64,000 nt of DNA from Vogesella alkaliphila (GCF_014652475.1 NZ_BMYW01000005.1:226142-290141), one strand, 5' to 3'. Shown: positions 29,922 to 39,684, numbered from the stretch's first letter. Notes: a model not told the origin generated them from the sequence alone. A program made the numbers and translations.

Positions 29922-32318
29922 ATGCATCGTTCCATCCTGCTTTGCTGTCTGGCCTTGCTGTTTCCGTGTTTCGCCACTGCGGCCAAGCTTGCGCCGACCG
30001 CGGCGGCACCGCTGCTGGCGCCTCCGGCGGTACTTGCGGATCGCGACGGCGACGGTCTCGGCGACAGCCTGCAGCAGCGGCTGGCCACGGCGGCGCCGGA
30101 CGCGCGCTTCGACGTGGTGGTCACCTTCCGGCAGCCGGCGCAGGCGGCGGCCGCACGCCAGACGCTGGGCAACTTCGTGCCGCGTCATGAATTCAAGCTG
30201 ATCCCCGGTTTTGCCGGCCGCCTCAGCGCGGCGCAGATCCGCGGGCTGATGCACGCGCCGGGCCTGCTGCGCATCGAGGAAGACGCCACGGTGCGCACCC
30301 AGCTCGACGCCGCGCGCGCCGACTTCGGCATCGAGGCGGCGCGCGGTCTGGCCGCCGGCGGCCTGAGCGGGCGCAATGTCGGCGTCTGCATCGTCGACAC
30401 CGGCGTCGACCCGCTGCACGAACAGCTGGACAACGGCAAGGTGGCGGCCTTCATCGACTATGTCGCCGGCCGCAGCGTGGCTTACGACGATAACGGCCAC
30501 GGCACCCACGTTGCCGCCATCGCCGCCGGTGACGGCAGCGGCGGATCGGCCGCCGCGGCGTTCCGGGGTGTCGCCAGCGACGCCGCGCTGTACGCCGCCA
30601 AGGTGCTCGACGCGCAGGGGAGCGGGGCGGAAAGCAATGTGGTCGCCGGCATCCAGTGGTGCGCCGCGCAGGCCGGGGTGCACGTCATTTCCATGAGCCT
30701 GGCCGCTCTGCCGCCGGCCGACGGCAAGGACGCGATGAGCCAGGCGGTGGACGCCGCGGTGGCGGCGGGCAAGGTGCTGGTGGTGGCCGCCGGCAATGAC
30801 GGCGACGAACCCGGTACTGTCGGTTCGCCCGGTGCGGCGGCGGGAGCGATCACCGTCGGCGCCTGTGCCGAGTGGTCGGCAGCGCCGGCTGCGGCCAACC
30901 ATTCCGACGGCGTGTACCTGACGGCGTTTTCCAGCCGCGGCCCGATCACGGTGAACGCCAGCACCAGCTACATCAAGCCCGATGTCTGCGCCCCGGGGCA
31001 CCGCATTGCCGCGGCCAAGTCCGGCAGCGTCGCTGACTACGTGGTCTATAGCGGCACCTCGATGGCGACGCCGTTTGTCGCCGGCGCCGTGGCGCTGGCG
31101 CTGGAGGCCAACCCGGCGCTGAAGGGCAATCCGGCGCAGGTGCGCAGCCTGCTGGAGGGGAGCGCGCAGGATCGCGGCGCCAGCGGCAAGGACAATGAAT
31201 GGGGTGCCGGCCTGCTCGACGGCTACGCCTTTGTCGCCCGCGCGCAGAATGCCGCCGCCAGCGTCAGCACCGCGCTGCCCACCGCCGTGCATCTGGACGC
31301 CAGTGTCGGCAACAACCAGGTGTGGAGCCACAGCTTCAACCTCGCGGAGAGTGATCTCGGCCAGCCGCTGGCGGCCACGGTGACCATCGTCGGCCAGCCG
31401 CTGTGCGTGCTGCAGTTTGGCGGTTTCTGCTTTGCCTACCAGTGGGACCCGGATCTCGACGCCCGGCTGCTGGCGCCGGACGGTACGCTGCTGTCGGCCA
31501 GCGGCTGCATGGGCGAGGGCACGGACTGCGCCGCGCCGCGCGCGCCGCTGGTGGCGCTCGGCCGCCAGGAAACATTGCACGCGATGCCGACCGTGGCCGG
31601 CACCTACCGCATCGAGGTGAAGGGCGCCGTCGATGACGTCAACAACGGCAAGGGCGGCAGCTTCGCGCTCGACCTGTCGCGCGGCCCGCTGGTCGCCGCG
31701 GTGGCGAGCCCGGACTTCTCGCTGAGCACGACCCCGGCCAGCCGCAGCGTGGTCAGCGGCGGCAGCACCAGCTACACCACCACCGTCACCGCCACGGGCG
31801 GCTTCGGCAGCAGTGTCGATCTCAGCGTCAGCGGCCTGCCGCTTGGTGCCAGCGGCAGCTTCAGCCCCGATCCGCTCAGCGGCGGGAGCGGGTCGGCCAC
31901 CCTCAGCGTGTCAACCGCCGGCAATACCGCCGCCGGCAGCTACCCGCTGCTGATCAGCGGCATAGGCGGCGGGCTGAGCCGCAGCAGCACGGCCACACTG
32001 GTGGTGACGGCGCCGAGCGCCGACTTCGCGCTGGCGGTGTCGCCCTCCAGTCGCACGGTGAAGCGCGGCGGCCGCGCCAGCTATACCGCTACCATCAGTC
32101 CGCTGAACGGCTTTAGCGGCGCCGTCACGCTCAGCGTGTCCAACCTGCCGGCCGGCGCCACCTTCGGCTTCAGCCCCAATCCGGTGGCCGGCGCCGGCTC
32201 GTCGACGCTGACGGTCAAGACCGCCAAGACGACACCGGTCGGCAGCCGCAGCCTGCTGGTCACCGGCAGCAGCGGCAGCCTGAGCCATAGCCAGAGCGTG
32301 GAGCTGGTCGTGCGCTAG
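29922..32318 (+). CDS. Secreted subtilisin-like serine protease (S8) with C-terminal Ig-like repeats
   Basis: 798 residues. Signal peptide MHRSILLCCLALLFPCFATA; a calcium-type DRDGDGLGD loop near 41-49; an I9-like propeptide (about 60-120); and the S8 domain with the triad D159 (VDTGVD), H193 (NGHGTH) and S380 (SGTSMATP), oxyanion Asn292. Then a P/proprotein-like beta domain (about 455-590) and two repeats of about 95 residues (from PDFSLSTTPASRS and ADFALAVSPSSRT), each with a SGLPLGASGSFSP-like core, similar to bacterial Ig-like domains of secreted hydrolases. It is probably exported by Sec and then through a type II system. ATG at 29922 has a GAAGGTG site; a GTG three codons earlier is rejected. 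Confidence 0.9.
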   Translation: MHRSILLCCLALLFPCFATAAKLAPTAAAPLLAPPAVLADRDGDGLGDSLQQRLATAAPDARFDVVVTFRQPAQAAAARQTLGNFVPRHEFKLIPGFAGRLSAAQIRGLMHAPGLLRIEEDATVRTQLDAARADFGIEAARGLAAGGLSGRNVGVCIVDTGVDPLHEQLDNGKVAAFIDYVAGRSVAYDDNGHGTHVAAIAAGDGSGGSAAAAFRGVASDAALYAAKVLDAQGSGAESNVVAGIQWCAAQAGVHVISMSLAALPPADGKDAMSQAVDAAVAAGKVLVVAAGNDGDEPGTVGSPGAAAGAITVGACAEWSAAPAAANHSDGVYLTAFSSRGPITVNASTSYIKPDVCAPGHRIAAAKSGSVADYVVYSGTSMATPFVAGAVALALEANPALKGNPAQVRSLLEGSAQDRGASGKDNEWGAGLLDGYAFVARAQNAAASVSTALPTAVHLDASVGNNQVWSHSFNLAESDLGQPLAATVTIVGQPLCVLQFGGFCFAYQWDPDLDARLLAPDGTLLSASGCMGEGTDCAAPRAPLVALGRQETLHAMPTVAGTYRIEVKGAVDDVNNGKGGSFALDLSRGPLVAAVASPDFSLSTTPASRSVVSGGSTSYTTTVTATGGFGSSVDLSVSGLPLGASGSFSPDPLSGGSGSATLSVSTAGNTAAGSYPLLISGIGGGLSRSSTATLVVTAPSADFALAVSPSSRTVKRGGRASYTATISPLNGFSGAVTLSVSNLPAGATFGFSPNPVAGAGSSTLTVKTAKTTPVGSRSLLVTGSSGSLSHSQSVELVVR

Positions 32319-32426
32319 CCGCAAGGTTGGCCGCAGTGCTGCCCACGCCCGCCGTTTCATGAGAAAATCCCCGGCGTCACGGGCAGCTTGCAGCTGCCCG
32401 CCTTGTTTTGCAGCCGGAACCTTGCC

Positions 32427-34346
32427 ATGCCCCACCACGCTTCACCCCGCGTGCTGTCCATCATCCCGCCGATGACGCAGCTGAACACGCCTTACCCGTC
32501 CACCGCCTACATCACCGGCTTCCTGCGCTCGCGCGGGATCGACGCGGTGCAGGAGGACCTGGCGCTGGCGCTGGTGTTGCGGCTGTTCTCGGTGGCCGGT
32601 CTGAAGGCGGTGCGCGAGCGCATCGACGCCATCGCACCGAAGAAGCGCAGCCATCAGGTGCGCCACTTCGTCGAATTCTTCGAGCGCTATCTCGCCACCA
32701 TCGGCCCGGTGATCCGCTTCCTGCAGGGGGGCGACTCCACCGTCAGTCACCGCATCTGCAGCCGCGGCTTTCTGCCGGAGGGGGCGCGCTTTGCCGCGCT
32801 GGACAACTACGTCGACCCGGACGATCCGGACGGCGGCGATCCGCTGGCGTGGGCGTTCGGCGCGCTGGGCGCGCAGGACCGGGCGCGGCACCTGGCCACG
32901 CTGTACCTGAACGACCTGTCCGACGTGCTGCGCGACGCGGTGGACGAGCGCTTCGAGTTCGTGCGCTACGCCGAATCGCTGGCGATGAGTCAGCCCACCT
33001 TCGAGCCGCTGGCGCAGGCACTTTCGGCGCCGCCGACACTGGTGGACGACACCTTGCAGGCGCTGACCCTGGCCGCCATCGAGCAGCACCAGCCGGATCT
33101 GGTGCTGCTGTCGGTGCCGTTCCCCGGTTCGGTGTACGCGGCGTTCCGCATCGCGCAGACCATCAAGCAACGTTGGCCGCATATCCGCACCGCGCTGGGC
33201 GGCGGCTTCGTCAATACCGAGCTGCGCGAACTGCGCGAGCCGCGCGTGTTCGACTACTTCGACTTCGTGACGCTGGACGACGGCGAAAAGCCCATCCTGG
33301 CGCTGCTGGAGCACCTGCAGGGGCAGCGTGGCATCAGCCGGCTGGTGCGTACCTATGTGCGAGACGGCGATGCCGTGCGCTATGTGAACATGATGGAAGG
33401 CGACATCGCCTTCGAGGACGTCGGCGCGCCGACCTGGGACGGGCTGCCGATCGACAAGTATCTGTCGTTGCTGGACATGCTCAACCCGATGCACCGGCTG
33501 TGGAGCGACGGGCGCTGGAACAAGCTGACCGTGGCGCACGGCTGCTACTGGAAGAAGTGCAGCTTCTGCGACGTGACGCTGGACTACATCTCGCGCTACG
33601 AGACGGCGTCCGCCGCCACGCTGGTCGACCGCATCGATGCCATCATCGCCGAGACCGGCCAGACCGGCTTCCACTTCGTGGACGAGGCGGCACCGCCGAA
33701 GATGCTGCGCGCGCTGGCCGAGGAGCTGCTGCGCCGCAATGTCAGCATCTCGTGGTGGGGCAATATCCGCTTCGAGAAGTCGTTTACCCCCGAGCTGTGC
33801 CAGCTGCTGGCCGAATCCGGCTGCATCGCCATCTCCGGCGGGCTGGAGGTGGCCTCCGACCGCCTGCTGAAGCTGATGAAGAAGGGCGTGTCGGTGGACC
33901 AGGTGGCGCGGGTGACGCAGGGCTTTACCGAGGCCGGCGTGCTGGTGCACGCCTACCTGATGTACGGCTTCCCGACGCAGACGGTGCAGGACACGGTGGA
34001 CGCGCTGGAGTATGTGCGCCAGCTGTTCGAGAACGGTTGCATCCAGAGCGGCTTCTTCCACCGCTTCGCCTGCACCGTGCACTCGCCGGTGGGGCAGAAC
34101 CCGGAGGAGTACGGCGTCAAGCTGATTCCGCTGCCGGAGGTGACCTTCGCCAAGAACGACATCGGCTTCATCGACCCGACCGGCACCGACCACGACGCGA
34201 TGGGCCGCGCGCTGAACAAGGCGCTGTACAACTACATGCACGGCATCGGGCTGGAGGCGGACGTGCGCGAGTGGTTCGACATGAAGGTGCCGCGCACGCG
34301 GGTGTCGCGCCACTTCATCAGCAAGGCGCTGTTCAGCCAGCGCTGA
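32427..34346 (+). CDS. B12-binding-type radical SAM protein with CX4CX2C cluster motif
   Basis: 640 residues. The N-terminal part (1-300) has a cobalamin-binding-like Rossmann region (PDLVLLSVPFPGSVYAAFRI) without the DxHxxG motif. The radical SAM domain has the 4Fe-4S ligands C373, C378 and C381 (GCYWKKCSFCD), with four residues between the first two cysteines where most of the superfamily has three. Later motifs: FHFVDEAAPP, ISWWGNIRFEK, and ISGGLEVASDRLL. Substrate unknown; relatives include methyltransferases and ring-forming enzymes. Stands alone. The start at 32427 is chosen because the upstream TTG (32388) has no ribosome site. Confidence 0.85.
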   Translation: MPHHASPRVLSIIPPMTQLNTPYPSTAYITGFLRSRGIDAVQEDLALALVLRLFSVAGLKAVRERIDAIAPKKRSHQVRHFVEFFERYLATIGPVIRFLQGGDSTVSHRICSRGFLPEGARFAALDNYVDPDDPDGGDPLAWAFGALGAQDRARHLATLYLNDLSDVLRDAVDERFEFVRYAESLAMSQPTFEPLAQALSAPPTLVDDTLQALTLAAIEQHQPDLVLLSVPFPGSVYAAFRIAQTIKQRWPHIRTALGGGFVNTELRELREPRVFDYFDFVTLDDGEKPILALLEHLQGQRGISRLVRTYVRDGDAVRYVNMMEGDIAFEDVGAPTWDGLPIDKYLSLLDMLNPMHRLWSDGRWNKLTVAHGCYWKKCSFCDVTLDYISRYETASAATLVDRIDAIIAETGQTGFHFVDEAAPPKMLRALAEELLRRNVSISWWGNIRFEKSFTPELCQLLAESGCIAISGGLEVASDRLLKLMKKGVSVDQVARVTQGFTEAGVLVHAYLMYGFPTQTVQDTVDALEYVRQLFENGCIQSGFFHRFACTVHSPVGQNPEEYGVKLIPLPEVTFAKNDIGFIDPTGTDHDAMGRALNKALYNYMHGIGLEADVREWFDMKVPRTRVSRHFISKALFSQR

Positions 34347-34385
34347 GCCGGCTGCCGTACGCCTTGCGGCCAACCCTGTGCCTGT

Positions 34386-36029
34386 TCAGTTGGCCAGCAT
34401 GTTGACACCGGCCAGAACGGCCTTCAGTGCCGCCCGCTGGGTGTCGCTGTCTTCGGCGACACCGTAGGCCTGGCGGCCGTCATGGTGTGTCAGTTGCACA
34501 TAGCAGATGGAGCCGGTGCTGCCGCCCTGGCCAAGGGGATGCCCGGCATGCTCGGTGATCTCCAGTGGCACGGCCAGTGCCTGTAGCATCGCTGCCAGCG
34601 GGCTCTCGCCGCTGCCGCTGCAAACGTGCGCCTGGCCGTCCCGTTCCAGTACCAGCTGCAGCATGGTCTGCGTGCCGTGTTGCTGTTGCTGGTGGCTGCG
34701 GTATTGCCAGCGCCCCTGCCCATGCAGGTAGTGTTGCCGGAACAGCTGCCACAGCGTGGCGGCATCCGCTTCCTGGCCGCTGCGGTCGGTGTAGTGCTGG
34801 ACCTGGTGGCTGAATGCCTGTTGCAGTCCGCGCGGCAGGTGCAGGCCGTGCACCTGTTCCAGCAGCCAGCTGATGCCGCCCTTGCCGGACTGGCTGTTGA
34901 CGCGGATGACGGCTTCGTAGTTGCGGCCAACGTCGGCCGGATCCAGGGGCAGGTAAGGCACATTCCACGGTGCGTCCGGCTGGCGCAGTGCCATGCCCTT
35001 GCGGATGGCGTCCTGATGCGAGCCGGAAAAGGCGGTGTAAACCAGATCGCCAGCATACGGATGCCGTGGGTGCACGGGCAGGCCGATGCTGTCTTCCACG
35101 TGCTGGCGTACGGCATCGATGTCGGAAAAATCCAGCCCGGGAGCGATGCCCTGGCTGTAGAGGTTGAGCGCCAGGGTCAGCAAGTCCACATTGCCGGTGC
35201 GCTCGCCATGCCCGAACAGGCAGCCCTCCACCCGTTCCGCCCCGGCCAGTAGCGCCAGTTCGGCGGCGGCGACCGCGCAGCCCCGGTCGTTATGCGGATG
35301 CACGCTCAGAATCAGGCTGTCGCGCCGTGTCAGCCGGGTATGCATCCATTCGATCTGGTCGGCGTAAGTGTTCGGTGTGGACATTTCGACCGTGGCCGGC
35401 AGGTTGATGATCATCCGGGCATCCGGTGTCGGCTGCCAGATGGCGCTGACGGCGTCGCAGACTTCCAGCGCAAACTCCGGCTCCGCTGCCGAGAACGTTT
35501 CCGGTGAGTACTGGAACTGCCATGCCGTGTCCGGTTGTGCCTGTGCCATGTCCCTGATTTGCGTTGCTCCGCGCTCGGCCAGCTGCCGTACACCGTCACG
35601 ACCCATGCCGAATACCTGCTCGCGCCATGCCGGCGCTATGGCGTTGTACAGGTGCACGATGGCGCGCGGCGCACCCTGCAGCGATTCGAAAGTGCGGGCA
35701 ATCAGGTCCGGACGTGACTGGGTGATGACCTGAAGCGTGACGTCGTCCGGTACGTGGCCGTCACGGATCAGCGTGCGGACGAAATCGAAGTCGGTCTGTG
35801 ATGCGGCAGGAAAGGCGACTTCGATCTGCCTGAAGCCGCACGCTAGCAGCATGTGGAAATAGCGCAGCTTGGTGGCGCTGTCCATGGGGCGGGGGAGGGC
35901 CTGGTTGCCGTCGCGCAGGTCAGTGCTGAGCCATTGCGGGGCGTGCCGCAGCTGGCGTTGCGGCCATTGTCGTTCTGGCAGTGGCAGCGGTCGGAAGGCG
36001 GTGTATTTGCGGGCGGGGTTGGCGAGCAT
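34386..36029 (-). CDS. leuA: 2-Isopropylmalate synthase homologue (LeuA type 2)
   Basis: 547 residues. It condenses acetyl-CoA and 2-ketoisovalerate in leucine synthesis. TIM-barrel motifs: STDLRDGNQALPRPMD near 35-50 (DRDGNQ-like metal site), EVAFPAASQTDFDF, LSVHPHNDRGCAVAAAE with the HxH metal ligands, and GHGERTGNVD. The C-terminal allosteric domain is present (about 420-547). Length and the RDGNQALPRPM motif match the 550-residue actinobacterial/yeast-like type 2 enzyme and not the 510-residue type 1 usual beside ilv genes, so a paralogue for another acyl substrate is possible. AAGGA ribosome site. AT-rich repeat region upstream. Confidence 0.88.
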   Translation of the reverse strand: MLANPARKYTAFRPLPLPERQWPQRQLRHAPQWLSTDLRDGNQALPRPMDSATKLRYFHMLLACGFRQIEVAFPAASQTDFDFVRTLIRDGHVPDDVTLQVITQSRPDLIARTFESLQGAPRAIVHLYNAIAPAWREQVFGMGRDGVRQLAERGATQIRDMAQAQPDTAWQFQYSPETFSAAEPEFALEVCDAVSAIWQPTPDARMIINLPATVEMSTPNTYADQIEWMHTRLTRRDSLILSVHPHNDRGCAVAAAELALLAGAERVEGCLFGHGERTGNVDLLTLALNLYSQGIAPGLDFSDIDAVRQHVEDSIGLPVHPRHPYAGDLVYTAFSGSHQDAIRKGMALRQPDAPWNVPYLPLDPADVGRNYEAVIRVNSQSGKGGISWLLEQVHGLHLPRGLQQAFSHQVQHYTDRSGQEADAATLWQLFRQHYLHGQGRWQYRSHQQQQHGTQTMLQLVLERDGQAHVCSGSGESPLAAMLQALAVPLEITEHAGHPLGQGGSTGSICYVQLTHHDGRQAYGVAEDSDTQRAALKAVLAGVNMLAN

Positions 36030-36052
36030 GGCAGTTCCTTCGGTCAGGTGTA

Positions 36053-36199
36053 TTGTCCTTAAATTAACATTTTGTCCGAATTATTGCTGTGATAAGCCTG
36101 GCTTGCTCGTTTTACTGGTGTAAACCCGTGTTTATTTTTGACTTATTGTCTAAATTGTTGATGTTTTGAAAAGAATTACGACAATATGTCCGATTTATC
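36053..36199 (-). promoter_or_regulatory. AT-rich leader with four TTGTCC-type repeats upstream of leuA
   Basis: TTGTCCTTAAATTA (36053), TTGTCCGAATTATT (36072), TTGTCTAAATTGTT (36146) and ATGTCCGATTTATC (36186) are direct copies in one orientation in a region far more AT-rich than its surroundings. Likely regulator sites and promoter for leuA. Confidence 0.5.
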
Positions 36200-36653
36200 T
36201 GTGGCGAAAATACGACGATGGGGTGAGGGCGGATCCTGGAGAGGCGGGGGAGTGGGTGGCCAACTCAGGGGGGGGGTTGGTCGCCATCATTTAGGGTGGG
36301 TAGGCGGGATCGTGTTGCGGATGCAGTACGGTACGGCACGGCTCTCAGCGTGCCCTGGTGCATGTCCTCGTCGGCGTGCTGTGGTGGGCTGACGGCATCG
36401 CGACTGCATCAATGGCTGGCGATGCCGATACTGACTGCTTACGGCCAGCCTCGGGTGCCAGTTGCTGTTGCAGGATGTGGTGTGTCGCCTGTCGCCGGTA
36501 GGGGGTAGGGTGTAGGGGGGGGCTTCTCGCCAGTCCAGCGAGTCGCTAGGTGCGGCTGCGTACGCTGTCGCACGGGCGGGCGGCAGCGTGCTGCTGGTGG
36601 CTGACGTGACCAGGCTCTGATTCTGGTGGCGGGAGAGGCCGGCTGGCATTGAT
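36200..36653. other. Non-coding stretch between leuA promoter and yheS
   Basis: About 450 bp with two G runs (near 36268 and 36516) and no frame with protein-like composition or a ribosome site. At 36655-36676 AGGGCTTGC/GCAAGCCCT could be a weak hairpin after yheS. Confidence 0.5.
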
Positions 36654-36710
36654 GAGGGCTTGCCGACAGCAAGCCCTTGTCGCATGGTGGCAGCCGGGTG
36701 TGTCGCCGGC

Positions 36711-38612
36711 TCAGCCCTCCAGTGCTTCCATCGCCTCCTGTAGTTCCAGCCACGCCATTTCCATCTCGTCCAGTTGGGCGGTGAGCTCGCCCTGGCGCTT
36801 CAGCGCGGCGGCCAGTCGTGCCTTGTTGTGCTCCTGGTAGGCCTCTTCCAGCAGCAGGAAGGCGTCCAGCTCGGCCTTTTCGGCGTTAAGCGTCGCCATG
36901 TCCTTGTCCAGCTTGTTCTGCTTGGTCTGCAGCGGCTTGCGCTGCGCCGCCAGCCTGTTGCGGGCATCGGCCTCCAGTCGCTTCTGTTCCTTGCGGTTGA
37001 CGCCGTCGCTGGCGGTGCTGCCCGGCGCCTTGCCGTTGTCGGCCTGCTGCTGCAGGCGCCACTGGCGGTAGTCTTCCAGGTCGCCGTCAAACGGCTGTAC
37101 CTTGCCGCCGGCCACCAGCCAGAAGGCGTCGGTGGTGGATTCCAGTAGCGAGCGGTCGTGCGACACCACGATCAGCGCGCCGCCGAAGTCCTGCAGCGCC
37201 AGCATCAGCGCGTGGCGCATGTCGAGGTCGAGGTGGTTGGTCGGTTCGTCCAGCAGTAGCAGGTTGGGTTTCTGCCACACCAGCAGCGCCAGCGCCAGGC
37301 GCGCCTTCTCGCCGCCGGACATCGGCCCGACCAGGTTGTTGACGGTGTCGCCGCGGAAGTTGAAGCCGCCGAGGAAGCTGCGCAGCTCCAGCTCGCGTGC
37401 CTGCGGCGCCAGCTTCTGCATGTGCCACAGCGGCGTCTCGTCGGCGCGCAGGGTGTCGAGCTGGTGCTGGGTGAAGTAGCCGATGCGCAGCATCTTGGCG
37501 CCGATCACCTCGCCGGCCAGCGGCTTGAGCTCGCCGGCCAGCAGCTTCACCAGCGTCGACTTGCCGGCGCCGTTGACGCCGAGCAGGCCGATGCGGCTGC
37601 CGGATTCCACCGACAGCGACAGCTGGCGCAGGATGGGGGTGTCGCCGTAGCCGACGTCGGCGCGTTCCAGCTTCAGCAGCGGGTTGGGCAGGTTGTCCGG
37701 GGTGTCGAAGTGGAAGTCGAACGGCGAATCGACGTGCGCCGGCGCGATGCGTTCCAGCTTCTCCAGCGCCTTGATGCGGCTCTGCGCCTGGCGTGCCTTG
37801 CTGGCCTTGGCCTTGAAGCGGGTGATGAACGACTCCAGGTGTGCGACCTGGCGCTGCTGCTTCTCGTAGTTGCCCTGCTGCTGCGCCAGCTTTTCCGCGC
37901 GCATCACCTCGAACTGGCTGTAGTTGCCGGTGTAGAGGGTGAGCTTCTGCTGCGACACGTCGACGATGTGCGTGACCACGCTGTCGAGGAAGTCGCGGTC
38001 GTGCGAGATCACGATCAGCGTACCCTCGTAGGCCTTCAGCCAGTCTTCCAGCCACAGCACCGTTTCCAGGTCCAGGTGGTTGGTCGGTTCGTCCAGCAGC
38101 AGCAGGTCGGAGCGGCACATCAGCGCCTGCGCGAGGTTCAGGCGCATGCGCCAGCCGCCGGAGAAGGTGGACACCGCGCGGCCCTGGTGTTCGACGGGGA
38201 AGCCGAGGCCGGCCAGCAGCTTGCCGGCGCGGGCGGCGGCGGAGTAGCCGTCGATGCGGTCCAGCTCGGCGTGCAGGCTGCCGATGGCGTTGCCGTCGCC
38301 GCTGGCTTCGGCTGCGGCCAACCTTTGCTGCAGGCTGCGCAGCTCGGCGTCGCCGTCGAGCACGAAATCGAGTGCCGACTGCGGCAGCGCCGGGGTTTCC
38401 TGCGCCACGTGCGCCATGGTCCAGTGCGGCGGCAGCAGCACCTCGCCGCTTTCGGCGTGCAGTTCGCCCTTCAGCAGCGCGAACACGCTGGACTTGCCGG
38501 CGCCGTTGGCGCCGGTCATGCCGACCTTGTTGCCGGGGTTGATGGTGAGGTTGGCCGCAACAAGCAGTTCTTTCAGGCCGCGGCGCAGGGACAGGTTTTT
38601 TAGCTGGATCAT
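36711..38612 (-). CDS. yheS: ABC-F family ATPase, YheS type
   Basis: 633 residues. Two ATPase domains without membrane segments: Walker A GANGAGKSSV (about 34-43) and GVNGAGKST (about 347-355), signatures FSGGWRMRL and MSGGEKARL, and two LLLLDEPTNHLDLE/D Walker B blocks. The linker carries the helical arm (about 240-290), and the tail is a coiled coil (about 550-633). Length matches E. coli YheS (637). ABC-F proteins bind the ribosomal E site; YheS helps with some nascent-chain stalls. It has two GTTGGCCGCA copies (38313, 38550). Confidence 0.92.
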   Translation of the reverse strand: MIQLKNLSLRRGLKELLVAANLTINPGNKVGMTGANGAGKSSVFALLKGELHAESGEVLLPPHWTMAHVAQETPALPQSALDFVLDGDAELRSLQQRLAAAEASGDGNAIGSLHAELDRIDGYSAAARAGKLLAGLGFPVEHQGRAVSTFSGGWRMRLNLAQALMCRSDLLLLDEPTNHLDLETVLWLEDWLKAYEGTLIVISHDRDFLDSVVTHIVDVSQQKLTLYTGNYSQFEVMRAEKLAQQQGNYEKQQRQVAHLESFITRFKAKASKARQAQSRIKALEKLERIAPAHVDSPFDFHFDTPDNLPNPLLKLERADVGYGDTPILRQLSLSVESGSRIGLLGVNGAGKSTLVKLLAGELKPLAGEVIGAKMLRIGYFTQHQLDTLRADETPLWHMQKLAPQARELELRSFLGGFNFRGDTVNNLVGPMSGGEKARLALALLVWQKPNLLLLDEPTNHLDLDMRHALMLALQDFGGALIVVSHDRSLLESTTDAFWLVAGGKVQPFDGDLEDYRQWRLQQQADNGKAPGSTASDGVNRKEQKRLEADARNRLAAQRKPLQTKQNKLDKDMATLNAEKAELDAFLLLEEAYQEHNKARLAAALKRQGELTAQLDEMEMAWLELQEAMEALEG

Positions 38613-38658
38613 GTCGATTCGGTAGGGCGGCCGCCGCGTGGCGGCCGGCGGGTGAGGG

Positions 38659-39684
38659 TCAGGCCTTGGGCAGGGTGGACAGGTCCCAGCGCGGCTTCAC
38701 GGTAAAACTGCCGGCGGGGCGCGCGTACTGCAGGCGCATGGCGCCGGCGAAGGCGATCATCGCGCCGTTGTCGGTGCACAGCTTCAGCGGCGGGTAGAAC
38801 ACGCCGAAACGGCGCTTGGCTGCGGCGGCATCCAGTGCCGCGCGCAGCTGCTTGTTGGCGCCGACGCCGCCGGCGACCACGATGCGCTGCAGGCCGTGCT
38901 GTTTCAGCGCCTTCACGCACTTGCTGACCAGCACGTCGACGATGGCCTCCTGGAAGGCGCGGCAGATGTCCTTGCGGGTTTGTTCGTCGATGCTGCCGTA
39001 TTCGGCCTCGACCTGCTTTTTCAGCATCAGCACCGCCGTTTTCAGGCCGGAGAAGCTCATGTCCAGGTTGTCGCTGTGCAGCATCGGGCGCGGCAGGGTG
39101 AAGCGTTCCGGGTCGCCTTCTTCCGCCAGTTTCGACAGCAGCGGGCCGCCGGGATAGGGCAGGCCGAGCAGCTTGGCGGTCTTGTCGAAGGCCTCGCCGG
39201 CGGCGTCGTCCACGGTCTCGCCGAGGATCTCGTAATCGCCGACGCCGCGCACCGCCATGATCTGGGTGTGGCCGCCGGAGACGAGCAGCGCGAGGAACGG
39301 GAATTCCGGCCGCGGCTCGGCCAGCAGCGGCGACAGCAGGTGGCCTTCGAGGTGGTGCACGCCGATCACCGGGATGTTGAGCCCCACCGCCAGCGCATTG
39401 GCGAAGCTCGCGCCGACCAGCAGCGCGCCGCCGAGGCCCGGGCCTTCGGTGTAGGCGATGGCGTCGATGTCCTGCAGCGTCTTGCCGGCTTCGGCGAGAC
39501 AGGCGCGGGTCAGCGGCGTGACGCGGCGGATGTGGTCGCGGCTGGCCAGCTCCGGCACCACGCCGCCGTATTCGGCGTGCATCGCCATCTGCGAGTGCAG
39601 CTGGTCGGCGATCAGGCCGCGTTCGGTGTCGTACAGCGCGACGCCGGTTTCGTCGCAAGACGATTCAATTCCCAATACGAGCAT
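38659..39684 (-). CDS. tsaD: tRNA N6-adenosine threonylcarbamoyltransferase
   Basis: 341 residues. It transfers the threonylcarbamoyl group to A37 of ANN-decoding tRNAs, together with TsaB, TsaE and TsaC. Motifs: [13 protein letters not shown] (4-16), the metal-binding [10 protein letters not shown] near 110, [10 protein letters not shown], and [10 protein letters not shown]. The frame runs on upstream to 39798, but conserved sequence begins at the ATG at 39684. Divergent from the OsmC protein. The rpsU gene that often follows is not present. Confidence 0.95.
   Translation of the reverse strand: MLVLGIESSCDETGVALYDTERGLIADQLHSQMAMHAEYGGVVPELASRDHIRRVTPLTRACLAEAGKTLQDIDAIAYTEGPGLGGALLVGASFANALAVGLNIPVIGVHHLEGHLLSPLLAEPRPEFPFLALLVSGGHTQIMAVRGVGDYEILGETVDDAAGEAFDKTAKLLGLPYPGGPLLSKLAEEGDPERFTLPRPMLHSDNLDMSFSGLKTAVLMLKKQVEAEYGSIDEQTRKDICRAFQEAIVDVLVSKCVKALKQHGLQRIVVAGGVGANKQLRAALDAAAAKRRFGVFYPPLKLCTDNGAMIAFAGAMRLQYARPAGSFTVKPRWDLSTLPKA

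Noticed and set aside
36287..36685. 132-residue minus-strand frame between leuA and yheS
   Set aside because: Low-complexity Pro/Arg/Thr composition, no ribosome site, crosses G runs; treated as non-coding.
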